Assembly: GCA_902783305.1 (NCBI GenBank)
Contig: CACZQU010000274.1
Location: 1 to 10,139 of the forward strand
Direction: 5' to 3'
DNA length: 10,139 nt
Source: an uncultured Lachnospiraceae bacterium
Lineage (GTDB): Bacteria; Bacillota; Clostridia; Lachnospirales; Lachnospiraceae
In this document: positions 1-6,596 of the stretch, piece after piece
Layout of the letters: every line of letters begins with the position of its first letter
Position numbering within the stretch: the first letter of the stretch is position 1
Notes under the pieces: generated by a model
Databases searched by the model: none
Told to the model about the DNA's origin: nothing
What the model saw: only the letters and a program-made list of their open reading frames with translations
Position numbers and translations under genes: made by a program

Positions 1-937
1 CGGCATCATTTCCGGCCATTGGCGCATTCTCCGCGCCCTGCTCCTCTTTCTTATATTCCCACTCCTCTGCCTCCACAATCTCTACATTTTCACAATAATC
101 AAAGGAATCCGTTTCTGTTTTCACCGCGCCGCAGAGGACTGCTTTTTCCAGTGCATGGCAATACTCGAAGGCTCTTGACTCCAGCTGGCTGTCCTGTGCA
201 CAGATGACCTGCTTCAAATCGTCACAATATCCAAAGGCTCTGCCTCTGACCATCACCTCCGGCCCGATCAGCAGCTGATCAACTACTTCGCAATAACTGA
301 AAGCACATTTCTCCACCTCAACCCCGGATGGAATCTCTACCACCGAGGGCAGCAGCGCATAACTGAACGCGTCTTTCCTGATTATCACATTTTCAGGGAG
401 ATGAAGCTCATCTTCTATGTCGCAGTATTCAAAGGCTCTCTCCCCGATGGTTTGCACCCCGTCAGGAATCGACAAGGCTTTCATCTTTTTATAGGTGAAA
501 GCCTGATATCCGATATCGGTGACCGGATATCCATCGATTTGCTCCGGTACCTCAATCACGTCTTCGAGCCCGGTATACCCGGCGATGGTGATCGTCTGAT
601 TATCCTCATTGACATAATAATGATAGTCCCCTGCGTCGATTACTTCAGGGAAGAGCGAATCCGGATCGGTTTCATCCGAAAGGTAATTCTCCGGATCGGT
701 TTCTTCCGTGAGGTGATTCTCCGGATCGGTTGTATCTGAACGGGAAGCATCCGGGTCAGATGCAAATTGTCCCTGGATATCGATGTCCTGCAGGAAATCC
801 TCTATCACGGATACGAGATCATCCCATCCATCCGGCATATCTGCGTCATAATCCCTGTCCGGAGCACCCGCCTGTGCATACCCCCCAAAAGACATCACTA
901 TAGCTAACGTTAACATAATCATCCATAACTTCTTCAT
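1..937 (-). CDS. Secreted BspA-like leucine-rich repeat protein (3' end outside window)
   Basis: The minus-strand frame stays open from the ATG at 937 to the window edge (312 codons visible), so the C-terminus is missing. The start is preceded by GGAGG seven bases upstream. The product begins MKKLWMIMLTLAIVMSFGGY and has a clear Sec signal peptide, with likely cleavage after AQA near residue 23. Residues 24-100 are acidic and contain a tandem 10-residue repeat (TDPEN/TDPDS units, about 63-92). From about residue 105 the chain turns into BspA-type LRR_5 units: IPxGVxxIGxxAFxYC and relatives such as AFEYC, AFSYC, AFGYC and SFDYC, spaced about 21-23 residues apart. Such proteins are surface-exposed or secreted and often bind host or other ligands; the ligand here is unknown. 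The recurrent Cys in AFxYC is notable. The gene has its own promoter-like sequence and lies beyond a terminator-like hairpin, so it is probably separate from the upstream operon. Confidence 0.85.
   Translation of the reverse strand, partial: MKKLWMIMLTLAIVMSFGGYAQAGAPDRDYDADMPDGWDDLVSVIEDFLQDIDIQGQFASDPDASRSDTTDPENHLTEETDPENYLSDETDPDSLFPEVIDAGDYHYYVNEDNQTITIAGYTGLEDVIEVPEQIDGYPVTDIGYQAFTYKKMKALSIPDGVQTIGERAFEYCDIEDELHLPENVIIRKDAFSYALLPSVVEIPSGVEVEKCAFSYCEVVDQLLIGPEVMVRGRAFGYCDDLKQVICAQDSQLESRAFEYCHALEKAVLCGAVKTETDSFDYCENVEIVEAEEWEYKKEEQGAENAPMAGNDA
661..750 (-). repeat. Three 30-bp tandem repeats inside the LRR gene
   Basis: Three consecutive 30-bp units start at 661, 691 and 721, each beginning CCGGATCGGT on the plus strand; a fourth partial unit (CCGGGTCAGA) starts at 751. 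They encode the acidic 10-residue repeat containing TDPEN or TDPDS. The first two units differ at only a few positions and the third is more divergent. The period is a multiple of three, so copy number can change without breaking the frame. The segment is probably a linker between the signal peptide and the LRR domain. Confidence 0.85.
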
Positions 938-963
938 GCTGATATCCTCCGTTATTCTGTTTC

Positions 964-992
964 GCTATACATGTGCCAGTCCGTATTGTCAG
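964..992 (-). promoter_or_regulatory. Candidate sigma-A promoter of the LRR gene
   Basis: Read on the minus strand, CTGACA (992-987) is followed after 17 bases by TATAGC (969-964), close to the TTGACA/TATAAT consensus at ideal spacing. The -10 box lies just upstream of the GGAGG ribosome binding site of the gene starting at 937, giving a short leader. The assignment rests on consensus matching only. Confidence 0.45.
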
Positions 993-1100
993 TCCTTCTG
1001 AAATCCTGAAATCATTGTATCTCAAAGAGCTTTTCTTTTCAACAGGAACCGTTTCCGTGCCTTCCCATTGGTTCCATGGGGTGCTGTTCACCAGGTCAGG

Positions 1101-1140
1101 CTGATAAAAGGCAGACCATCCACTGAAGTGAATGGTCTGC
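1101..1140 (-). terminator. Probable intrinsic terminator of the long minus-strand operon
   Basis: GCAGACCAT (1111-1119) pairs with ATGGTCTGC (1132-1140); an inner CAC/GTG stem closes a four-base loop after one mismatch. On the minus strand the hairpin is followed by CTTTTAT (1110-1104), a short U-rich tail. There is no comparable U-tract in the plus direction, so it should act on minus-strand transcription arriving from the operon and HAD remnant at higher coordinates. The U-tract is modest, so efficiency is uncertain. Confidence 0.55.
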
Positions 1141-1275
1141 TGCCTGTTCAAAGCCGTATTTACGCCTGTTTATTTCTGACGTACTGAAGTCAGTCTGATT
1201 ACTCTTGCCTTTTCAACAATCAGCAGCCGCTCTATGTCTCTCTCCGGATACTCCGATGTGAGCAGCAGCCATCGC

Positions 1276-1842
1276 TTATTCTTCAGCCAGATCTTCCAGC
1301 CAGTGGAAGCTGCCGGTCTTCACCACATCTTCTCCATAAATCGTCTGCCAGTCCTCCTTCATGGAAATCACATTGTACCCTGACTCCTCCCACCGCTCAC
1401 GCAGTTCTTCTTCTCCTGCATCTCCATATTCCCTCACATCATCGTCTGCTATTAACATAAATGCCAGACTTTTATATGGGTTATCGTAGATCGTGTAATT
1501 ATGCATACTCACATCACCGCTGCTGTTGCCAAATGACAGCACCGGATGGCGGCCTATTTCCTGGGCAATCTGGGTTACTTTATTCTTTTTGTAGTTATAG
1601 ACCATCGCCTGCTCCGTGCGGATAAGCGCATCTCCCTCTTCATAATCGCCCGCTTTTTCCGGCTGTTCTTCCCGCTCCGGATCTGTCTGCTCTACCACCC
1701 GTAATTCCACATCTGTTCCGATAATATTCTCATAGGGGATATCGATCTGGCCTTCCCTCACCAATGTACGGCAGACGAAGCGGTCATTGCCGGAGCACAA
1801 AAACACCTCGAAGTCATTACTCTGAAGATAATCTAAAAGAAG
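1276..1842 (-). pseudogene. HAD-superfamily phosphatase remnant lacking motif I
   Basis: The frame is open from just after a TAA at 1845-1843 to the stop at 1276, 188 codons. It encodes the C-terminal two thirds of a haloacid-dehalogenase-type hydrolase. Motif II is seen in LLDYLQSNDFEVFLCSGNDR, followed by a K-rich motif III region (KNKVTQIAQEIGR), motif IV in PVLSFGNSSGDVSMHNYT, and the family-typical tail with DDDVREY and ISMKEDWQTIYGEDV. The N-terminal DxDGT nucleophile motif (motif I), which normally lies upstream, is absent and the frame is closed by TAA there. The only in-frame initiator nearby is a GTG at 1806, inside the conserved fold, with no evident ribosome binding site. Intact relatives are usually around 300 residues with a signal peptide; the adjacent 32-codon ORF may be that lost N-terminus. 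The product could not be catalytically active. Confidence 0.75.
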
Positions 1843-1915
1843 TTACAGAAAAGACGATTCCCAGGTTGATCAGCGCAGCAAATGTCGATTTATATCTTTC
1901 TGTACTGGTCATCAT
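1817..1915 (-). pseudogene. 32-codon signal-peptide-like ORF, likely 5' stub of the HAD gene
   Basis: ATGATG at 1915 follows a good ribosome binding site (AGAGGAG, about eight bases upstream). It encodes 32 residues beginning MMTSTERYK, then a hydrophobic stretch STFAALINLGIVFSVTSF, ending FRLSSE and a TAA at 1819-1817. The last codons overlap the HAD remnant in another frame. The positively charged start plus hydrophobic core looks like a signal peptide or membrane anchor. HAD proteins of the adjacent type are often exported, so the simplest reading is one gene that suffered an out-of-frame internal deletion near 1843 removing the catalytic motif I region. It could instead be an independent small membrane peptide. 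Confidence 0.4.
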
Positions 1916-1940
1916 AATTGGTACTCCTCTATGAACGTTT

Positions 1941-2040
1941 CATTTCATCCTCATTTCCACAGGTCGACAGCATGATGAAACCCTCATATGGATCGTCTTC
2001 ATCAGTCTCTGCGGGCGCATCCCCATAGCCTGCTCCCGGG
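1941..2040 (-). pseudogene. Sortase-like C-terminal remnant (LSTC motif)
   Basis: A minus-strand frame overlapping the end of the epimerase gene reads FFPGAGYGDAPAETD, then EDDPYEGFIMLSTCGNEDEM, then KRS and a TAG at 1943-1941. The LSTC tetrapeptide after a hydrophobic strand and followed by an acidic turn and Arg resembles the active-site Cys strand of class B sortases, where a strand carrying the catalytic Arg should follow; here translation ends. No start codon or ribosome binding site serves this frame and no N-terminal sortase domain is visible, so I read it as a relic. The identification rests on a short motif. A near-identical DNA segment recurs at 8891-8919. Confidence 0.4.
1942..1970. 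repeat. 29-bp dispersed repeat, copy 1
   Basis: On the plus strand the copy is ATTTCATCCTC-A-TTTCCACAGGTCGACAG. Copy 2 at 8891-8919 is identical except for G in place of the central A. Flanking sequence on both sides diverges. The two copies bracket almost the whole minus-strand cluster in the same orientation, so they could serve as homologous recombination points, though 29 bp is short. Confidence 0.85.
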
Positions 2041-3171
2041 AAAAACGTGAGTTGGCAGATCCTCCTCCCCCTGCTTTTCCTCATAGCATATCATATCTGC
2101 AATGAACTCTGAAGCCCGTCCATTTCCGTAAGCGGCACACTTTCGGCACATCCTGTCATAGACATCCTGATGATCCAGTATTTCTGAAAAACCCTGGTAT
2201 ACGGATTCTTCTTCCGTTCCGATCAGGCGTATGGATCCGGACTGGATTCCTTCGATCCGCTCTGTATGTTTTCTCATCACGAGGACCGGACGTCCCCAAT
2301 AGGAACATTCCTCCTGAATCCCGCCGGAATCGGTCAGGCAGACATAACATCTTGCTTCAAGATTATGCCATACCATGACATCCACTGCCTCGAGAATGTG
2401 TATCTGCTCACAATCCGCGAATTCCTCCGCTGCTGTGTTGGACACTTCCGGGTTTGCATGAACAGAAAGAACCGCCCTGCAGCAAGGATGTTCTTCGAGA
2501 ACCCGCCGGATTGCCCGGAACATCCTGTGTAATGGCATACCGATATTTTCACGCCGATGGGCGGTAACCAGGACCAGTTTTCCCCGGGATGCCCAATCCA
2601 GCTCCGGGTGCCGGAAATTTTCCTGATAAGTATACCGAAGCGCATCAATCCCGGTATTTCCTGTCATGAAAATCGATGCCGGATCTTTTCCTTCCAGGAG
2701 AAGCTGGTCTGCAGCATATTTCGTTGGCGCAAAATAATACCGACTGACCAAGTCAATTGCCTGCCGGTTGAATTCCTCGGGAAACGGGCTCTCCAGGTCA
2801 TGCGTTCGTAGTCCTGCTTCGATATGACCGACCGGAATCTTCAGATAAAAAGCAGCCAGAGCAGCTGAAAATGCTGTACTGGTATCCCCATGAACCAAAA
2901 TGAGATCCGGTGCTTCTTTCATCAGGATGGGCTGCAGTCCCGTTATGACGGCTGTCGTAATGTCAGAGAGGGTCTGACGATCTTTCATTATTTCCAAACG
3001 GTAATCCGGCTGAATCTGAAAGAAATCCAGAACCTGACGCAGCAGATGATGATGCTGACCCGTAACACAGACAAGCGTGGATACCTCAGGCCGTTTTCGA
3101 AGCTCTATGACAAGGGGGCACATCTTGATCGCTTCCGGCCTGGTTCCAAAGACCAGCATCACTTTTTTCAT
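2002..3171 (-). CDS. wecB: UDP-N-acetylglucosamine 2-epimerase (non-hydrolysing)
   Basis: The gene encodes 389 residues, near the family norm of about 375. The enzyme interconverts UDP-GlcNAc and UDP-ManNAc in the cytosol, supplying ManNAc-type sugar donors. Family motifs appear in order: FGTRPEAIKMCPL (8-20), GQHH (38-41), HGDTSTAF (94-101, Asp96), HIEAGLRT (116-123, Glu118), PFPEEFNRQAID (129-140, Glu132), TAHRREN (203-209, His205), SVHANPEV (236-243), TDSGGIQEE (280-288) and RKHTERIEGI (300-309). The ATG at 3171 is chosen because it starts the conserved MKKVMLVFGTRPE and overlaps the glycosyltransferase stop as ATGA; an upstream in-frame ATG at 3276 would lie inside that gene. The last 20 or so residues are not family-like: they read a sortase-like remnant in the wrong frame, suggesting a recombination scar. 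Near-certain as an enzyme; its role in peptide or surface glycosylation is inferred from context. Confidence 0.93.
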   Translation of the reverse strand: MKKVMLVFGTRPEAIKMCPLVIELRKRPEVSTLVCVTGQHHHLLRQVLDFFQIQPDYRLEIMKDRQTLSDITTAVITGLQPILMKEAPDLILVHGDTSTAFSAALAAFYLKIPVGHIEAGLRTHDLESPFPEEFNRQAIDLVSRYYFAPTKYAADQLLLEGKDPASIFMTGNTGIDALRYTYQENFRHPELDWASRGKLVLVTAHRRENIGMPLHRMFRAIRRVLEEHPCCRAVLSVHANPEVSNTAAEEFADCEQIHILEAVDVMVWHNLEARCYVCLTDSGGIQEECSYWGRPVLVMRKHTERIEGIQSGSIRLIGTEEESVYQGFSEILDHQDVYDRMCRKCAAYGNGRASEFIADMICYEEKQGEEDLPTHVFPGSRLWGCARRD

Positions 3172-4115
3172 TGTTCCGGTTCCTTCCGTTCTTTCCTGAT
3201 GATTTTTTCCATTCGCCGTCTTGTCATCTGCTTTGCCATACTGAATCTGCCAGCTCCGGAAAACGCAGTCTCCCATGCTTTATATGCCTTTTCACGATTG
3301 GGAATTTCCGCATATGCGTAAGCGATCCTCATCCATTGTCTCCGGTACAGCCTCTCTTTTCCGGAAAGATCTTCTCCGAATCTCTCCACCATGGCTTCCA
3401 TTCCTTCGATATATCCTTGAAGATTGTCGGTCAGTTGTTCCCCTTCATGTTCATGGTAAACAGCAACCGGTTCCGGCGTACAGGCAACAGGGTATCGTTT
3501 TGCCAGCCGAAGATAAAGGTCATAGTCTTCCATGTATAATCTGGATGGATCAAATCCACCCAGTTCATCCAGACAGGCTTTGCGAAACATAACAAAGGAT
3601 GGATATCCGATCCAGTTTCCGCCCAGAAGCTTTCTGTATACGTTTCCCCGTTCCAGCCTGCAGCGCATCCGGCATTCTTCCCCGGTCTGATCCTTCCGGA
3701 TCCATCCGCCTCCATAAATCAGGCCTGGCTCCGGCTTGCCGAAGCGTCCCGCCTTTTTAAAAGCGTGTAACTGCAAGGCTGTTTTTTCCGGAAGCCACTC
3801 GTCATCATCATCCAGATAGGCAATATATTTTCCGGCCGCATAGGCCAGTCCGGTATTGCGTGCGGCAGAGAGCCCTTTACAGGTGGGATGGGGGATATAC
3901 AAAACATTTTGGTCCTGAAAAGCAGAAGCCAGATTACGGATTTCTTCTCTTCCGGGGAACTCCTTGTCACTGTCATCCACAATAATAATCTGCAGCAGCG
4001 GACAGGTTTGTGCCAGTACACTGGAAAGAGCCCGTTTCACCATCTTTGTTTCTCTGTTGTGAGTGGTGATCACTGCTGTAACCTCACGGATCGTATCATC
4101 TCTGATGGCAATCAT
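3168..4115 (-). CDS. Family 2 (GT-A) glycosyltransferase
   Basis: The gene encodes 315 residues of an inverting GT-A glycosyltransferase. The N-terminal Rossmann half reads VTAVITTHNRETKMVKRALS (12-31), with IIIVDDSD (43-50) for nucleotide binding, GLSAARNTGL (81-90), and the metal-binding acidic cluster YLDDDDEW (100-107). The acceptor half has GGWIR, MEDYDLYLRL (195-204), the usual catalytic-base ED motif, and a C-terminal helical tail rich in Arg/Lys. There is no transmembrane segment, so it is cytosolic or peripheral. The ATG at 4115 lies seven bases after the upstream stop; a TTG at 4133 inside that gene is an alternative start, and neither has a strong ribosome binding site, consistent with translational coupling. 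The stop overlaps the epimerase start (ATGA). Between a radical SAM maturase and a UDP-sugar epimerase, it is a candidate for glycosylating the modified peptide; cell-surface glycan synthesis is the alternative. Confidence 0.9.
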   Translation of the reverse strand: MIAIRDDTIREVTAVITTHNRETKMVKRALSSVLAQTCPLLQIIIVDDSDKEFPGREEIRNLASAFQDQNVLYIPHPTCKGLSAARNTGLAYAAGKYIAYLDDDDEWLPEKTALQLHAFKKAGRFGKPEPGLIYGGGWIRKDQTGEECRMRCRLERGNVYRKLLGGNWIGYPSFVMFRKACLDELGGFDPSRLYMEDYDLYLRLAKRYPVACTPEPVAVYHEHEGEQLTDNLQGYIEGMEAMVERFGEDLSGKERLYRRQWMRIAYAYAEIPNREKAYKAWETAFSGAGRFSMAKQMTRRRMEKIIRKERKEPEQ

Positions 4116-4122
4116 AATGGAT

Positions 4123-5238
4123 TTATTCCGCAAGCCGCTGGCAGGCTTTGATATTCCGCAGAAGCTTCAGCTCGTCATCCTTGTCAAGAGCCAGGTATCC
4201 TGCCGCATATTGACGGTATTTAAACTGCGCGTTAGCCAGAAACAACGTTTTCATCATCCGGCAATGGTCATTCGCGACATGATAGACATTATCATACAGG
4301 GCAAAATTTATCCCGTAACAGGTCGGACAATTTCCACTGATCGGACATTCCCTGCATTTTTCATCCAGATCCGCCTTTTGTAAAGGACAGGAAAAGTCCA
4401 TGCGGCTGGCCGCTTCCGCCTTTTCCTTTCCGATACAGAGCGGAGCAAACGCATGGCAAGGATAGCAGCGTCCATCCTTGTCATAGGATTTCATCAATGG
4501 ACCAACGCCGCAGAATCTTTTGGGATTTTCAGCATAGGGATTCAGGTCCAGAATGGCCTGATCCAGGAGTGTCGCAGGCTTCAGATCCGGATGCTCCATA
4601 TAATAATCGATCAATACTGCCAGCTGTCCGGCCAGAATTTCGGGACTGTTCTTTTCCCATGGAATGCCATATCCCAGGTTCGCGGATACCTGAAATCCTG
4701 TTTCATGAAGGCTGATGACGCCTTCTGCCAGATCCGGCAGGGTCCTTTCTGTCACGGTCATCTTTGCAAACGGATATTCCTTTTGAAAAAAACCGATGTC
4801 GATCTGGTCATAGGAATTGCATCTGTTTGCATTGTGCATCTTGCGGCTGCCATCCAGACTTAAATAGACCTCCATGCTGTCCTGATTTTCATGCAGCCAT
4901 TCTGCGATCTCCCCATGAACCAGTGTTCCATTTGTCGTTGCAAATCCAAACCAGCCTTTTTGCCATTTATTGTCTTTCAGATAGGAATGAATCTTTCGTA
5001 TGGTATCAAACGCCAGAAAAGGCTCTCCGCCAAAATAATAGATACAGACGAAATCGGATCCGTCATCTACGGTCATCTCATGGTCTACAATCTGAAGAGC
5101 CATGTTCAGATCCATGGCCGTATTCTCTTTATTATGTTCATAGCAATAAACGCAGGATAAATTGCAGGTGTTTGTCAAAGTCAGAATAACTATTTTTGTA
5201 TTCGGCTGATTCATAAACCGATCCAGATTTTTCCTCAT
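4123..5238 (-). CDS. Radical SAM/SPASM peptide maturase
   Basis: The gene encodes 371 residues. The radical SAM [4Fe-4S] motif CNLSCVYC (Cys25, Cys29, Cys32) follows strand KIVILTLTNT; the SAM-binding YFGGEP (68-73) and TTNGTL (101-106) are present, as is LSLDG (127-131). The C-terminal part is a SPASM-type auxiliary cluster domain: Cys243 in RFCGVGP, CYPC (258-261), Cys268, Cys284, CRECP (295-299), CPTC (304-307) and Cys326. SPASM enzymes commonly install carbon-sulfur, carbon-carbon or other crosslinks on ribosomal peptides. The ATG at 5238 has AGAGGA seven bases upstream; an earlier in-frame codon at 5286 is less likely. The gene follows the 54-aa peptide gene by about 200 bases, with a large hairpin between. 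A SPASM enzyme beside a short Cys-containing peptide is the standard RiPP arrangement. The exact chemistry cannot be read from sequence; an anaerobic sulfatase-maturase-like role is unlikely without a sulfatase nearby. Confidence 0.92.
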   Translation of the reverse strand: MRKNLDRFMNQPNTKIVILTLTNTCNLSCVYCYEHNKENTAMDLNMALQIVDHEMTVDDGSDFVCIYYFGGEPFLAFDTIRKIHSYLKDNKWQKGWFGFATTNGTLVHGEIAEWLHENQDSMEVYLSLDGSRKMHNANRCNSYDQIDIGFFQKEYPFAKMTVTERTLPDLAEGVISLHETGFQVSANLGYGIPWEKNSPEILAGQLAVLIDYYMEHPDLKPATLLDQAILDLNPYAENPKRFCGVGPLMKSYDKDGRCYPCHAFAPLCIGKEKAEAASRMDFSCPLQKADLDEKCRECPISGNCPTCYGINFALYDNVYHVANDHCRMMKTLFLANAQFKYRQYAAGYLALDKDDELKLLRNIKACQRLAE

Positions 5239-5336
5239 TTCTATTCCTCTGCTCTCTGAGCGAAAGCTTCCGCTTTGTATGAGCATGAACGCTCTGACCC
5301 GCTGAAAAACCGGAACCGGAGCGTGATCATCTTTTC

Positions 5337-5381
5337 GGCCGGGTGGAAAACGAAAGCCTGTGTCTTCGTTTTCCCCCGGCC
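5337..5381 (-). promoter_or_regulatory. Long hairpin between peptide gene and maturase gene
   Basis: GGCCGGG (5337-5343) and GGAAAACGAA (5345-5354) pair with TTCGTTTTCC (5365-5374) and CCCGGCC (5375-5381): 17 base pairs with one bulged base and a ten-base loop. In the minus (coding) direction the stem is followed by GAAAAG, not a U-tract, so it is not a canonical intrinsic terminator. Strong hairpins after RiPP precursor genes commonly protect the upstream message or partly block readthrough, giving more precursor than enzyme. That role is inferred here from position. Confidence 0.65.
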
Positions 5382-5442
5382 TGTGGGCTGACTAAACCAT
5401 TTCACAGGATTCCGGCGGATGGCCTGTCGGTGCCATCAGCCA

Positions 5443-5607
5443 TCAATCCCATGCCTGGCAGTATCCTCTGTGACAGCCGCTGAAATTCAGCTCTCCGGAA
5501 AGATCCTCCGAAACGGCGGCGCCTTCCTTTACCAGACACTTCATCCTCTCGTCGATGGAATCGAGTATGGTTTCGTCTAAAACGAAGCTTTTCTCTGCTG
5601 AACTCAT
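5443..5607 (-). CDS. 54-aa Cys-containing peptide, candidate RiPP precursor
   Basis: A short gene with an excellent ribosome binding site (AAGGAG, six bases before the ATG at 5607). The peptide begins MSSAEKSFVLDETILDSIDE, continues RMKCLVKEGAAVSEDLSGEL and ends NFSGCHRGYCQAWD with a TGA at 5443. The first 40 residues are acidic and helical-looking, as expected of a recognition leader. The last 14 are enriched in Cys, Tyr, Trp, His and Gly, as expected of a modified core, with a CxxxxC pair (Cys45, Cys50) as the obvious thioether or crosslink sites; Cys24 lies in the leader. No transmembrane segment or double-glycine cleavage site is evident, although GAA (29-31) or SGEL (37-40) could flank a leader. 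It sits directly upstream of a radical SAM/SPASM maturase. I do not recognise the family. Translation is likely; the RiPP precursor role is inference. Confidence 0.75.
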   Translation of the reverse strand: MSSAEKSFVLDETILDSIDERMKCLVKEGAAVSEDLSGELNFSGCHRGYCQAWD

Positions 5608-5691
5608 TTTGTACTCCTTTCTCCTTTTTCAAAAGGTACCAGCAGGTTGACAATAGTTCCTGTATGATGATCCTTTGCAGGGAACATCCTT

Positions 5692-6555
5692 TCATCCATT
5701 CCTGGTAAAATACAGATTGAGGGAACGCCGGCCGCAGGGTTCAAGTCCAAATGCTGTCCCCTCGAACCAGACCTCCGGATGCATTCGATACCAGTCCCGG
5801 ACCCGGAAAAGTGTCCGGGACAACGTATCTCCATCCGAAAAAAAGGGGGATTCCACCGGCAGCTGCAGATCCTTGTACCGCCGCAGGTAGATTTTACATT
5901 TCACGTCCTGTTTTCCGGTATCCAGTCCGACCATCCAAAATGCGGCCCCCGTGTTTTTCCTCACAAAATCTGCATGCTCCAGAAGAGCATCATACTCCGT
6001 GGAGATTTGTCCGTGGAGCTGCTGAAACAATTCCTGGCTTTGGGAGGAAAAATAATATTTTACCGTGTTCAGTTTCCCGTTCTCATATGCCAGTCCCAGA
6101 TGACAAAGCCATATTTCCCTGTCCTTCCGGTGTATCGATTCGTTTTCCTTCTTTACGAAGCAGCCGTAAGCCTCTGCCAGACGGCCATGCTTAAGAAGTT
6201 TGTCTCTGAGCATACGGACTTCTGATTCAATGGGAAAGATACGGTCTGTTTCCGCCAGCAGACTGCTGATATTTCTATGATTCCTGTTGCAAAGAGCGTA
6301 GTCAAACCGTTCCCGGCAATTATCCGATGGAAACCGTTCCAGTATTGTTTCCGCATACCTGAGCATATCCCGGTGAATCAGAAAATCGTAAAACGGTTCC
6401 GTGAAGACGAATGGGTCTGCTTCATGGTAAAGGCGGAACGTAACTTCAGGTGTATTCTCTTTACAGGAAAGGCATAAATAATCATAATCTGCTTTCCTGA
6501 TGCTGGTTTCACAGTACCGGGAAAACCATTCATACTCTTACTCTAACGCATACAT
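5692..6555 (-). pseudogene. Unrecognised ABBA-barrel-like protein with in-frame stop at codon 6
   Basis: An ATG at 6555 with a strong ribosome binding site (GAGGAG) begins MYALE, then TAA (6540-6538), after which the same frame continues uninterrupted for 281 codons to the stop at 5692. No ATG, GTG or TTG occurs in frame until Met64 (6366), which would start inside the fold without a ribosome binding site. I call it a probable nonsense allele of a 287-codon gene. I do not recognise the family. Four segments share a strand pattern ending in K/L-x-Y-F/L: VTFRLY (38-43), GLAYENGKLNTVKYYF (154-169), VGLDTGKQDVKCKIYL (209-224) and GLEPCGRRSLNLYF (270-283), separated by helical stretches. This resembles repeats of ABBA-type prenyltransferases, which include peptide prenyltransferases of the LynF/TruF/PatF group. 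The gene sits between a kinase and the peptide gene. The fold guess is tentative; helical-repeat protein is the alternative. Confidence 0.6.
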
Positions 6556-6596
6556 TTTACTCCTCTTTCCGGATCTGCCGAAATTCCGCTTCATGA

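Larger units (their letters stand above)
938..1275. other. Intergenic region between LRR gene and HAD remnant
   Basis: No convincing intact gene is present. The region holds the LRR promoter and a minus-strand hairpin terminator. Between 1276 and 1170 a minus-strand frame different from the HAD remnant reads coding-like residues (WLLLTSEYPERDIERLLIVE and onward to a TAA at 1172-1170) but has no start codon. It may be another gene remnant or chance. Confidence 0.5.

Noticed and set aside
401..739. 112-codon plus-strand frame with repeated IRIGF residues
   Set aside because: The repetition is the reverse-strand image of the TDPEN repeat in the LRR gene.
846..1151. 101-codon minus-strand frame upstream of the LRR gene
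   Set aside because: It contains the terminator hairpin and the LRR promoter, overlaps the LRR signal peptide out of frame, and has no domain or ribosome binding site.
6390..6537. Termination-reinitiation at an ATG just after the TAA in the ABBA-like gene
   Set aside because: The ATG directly after the stop is in a different frame and ends after about 50 codons, so it would not restore the downstream protein.
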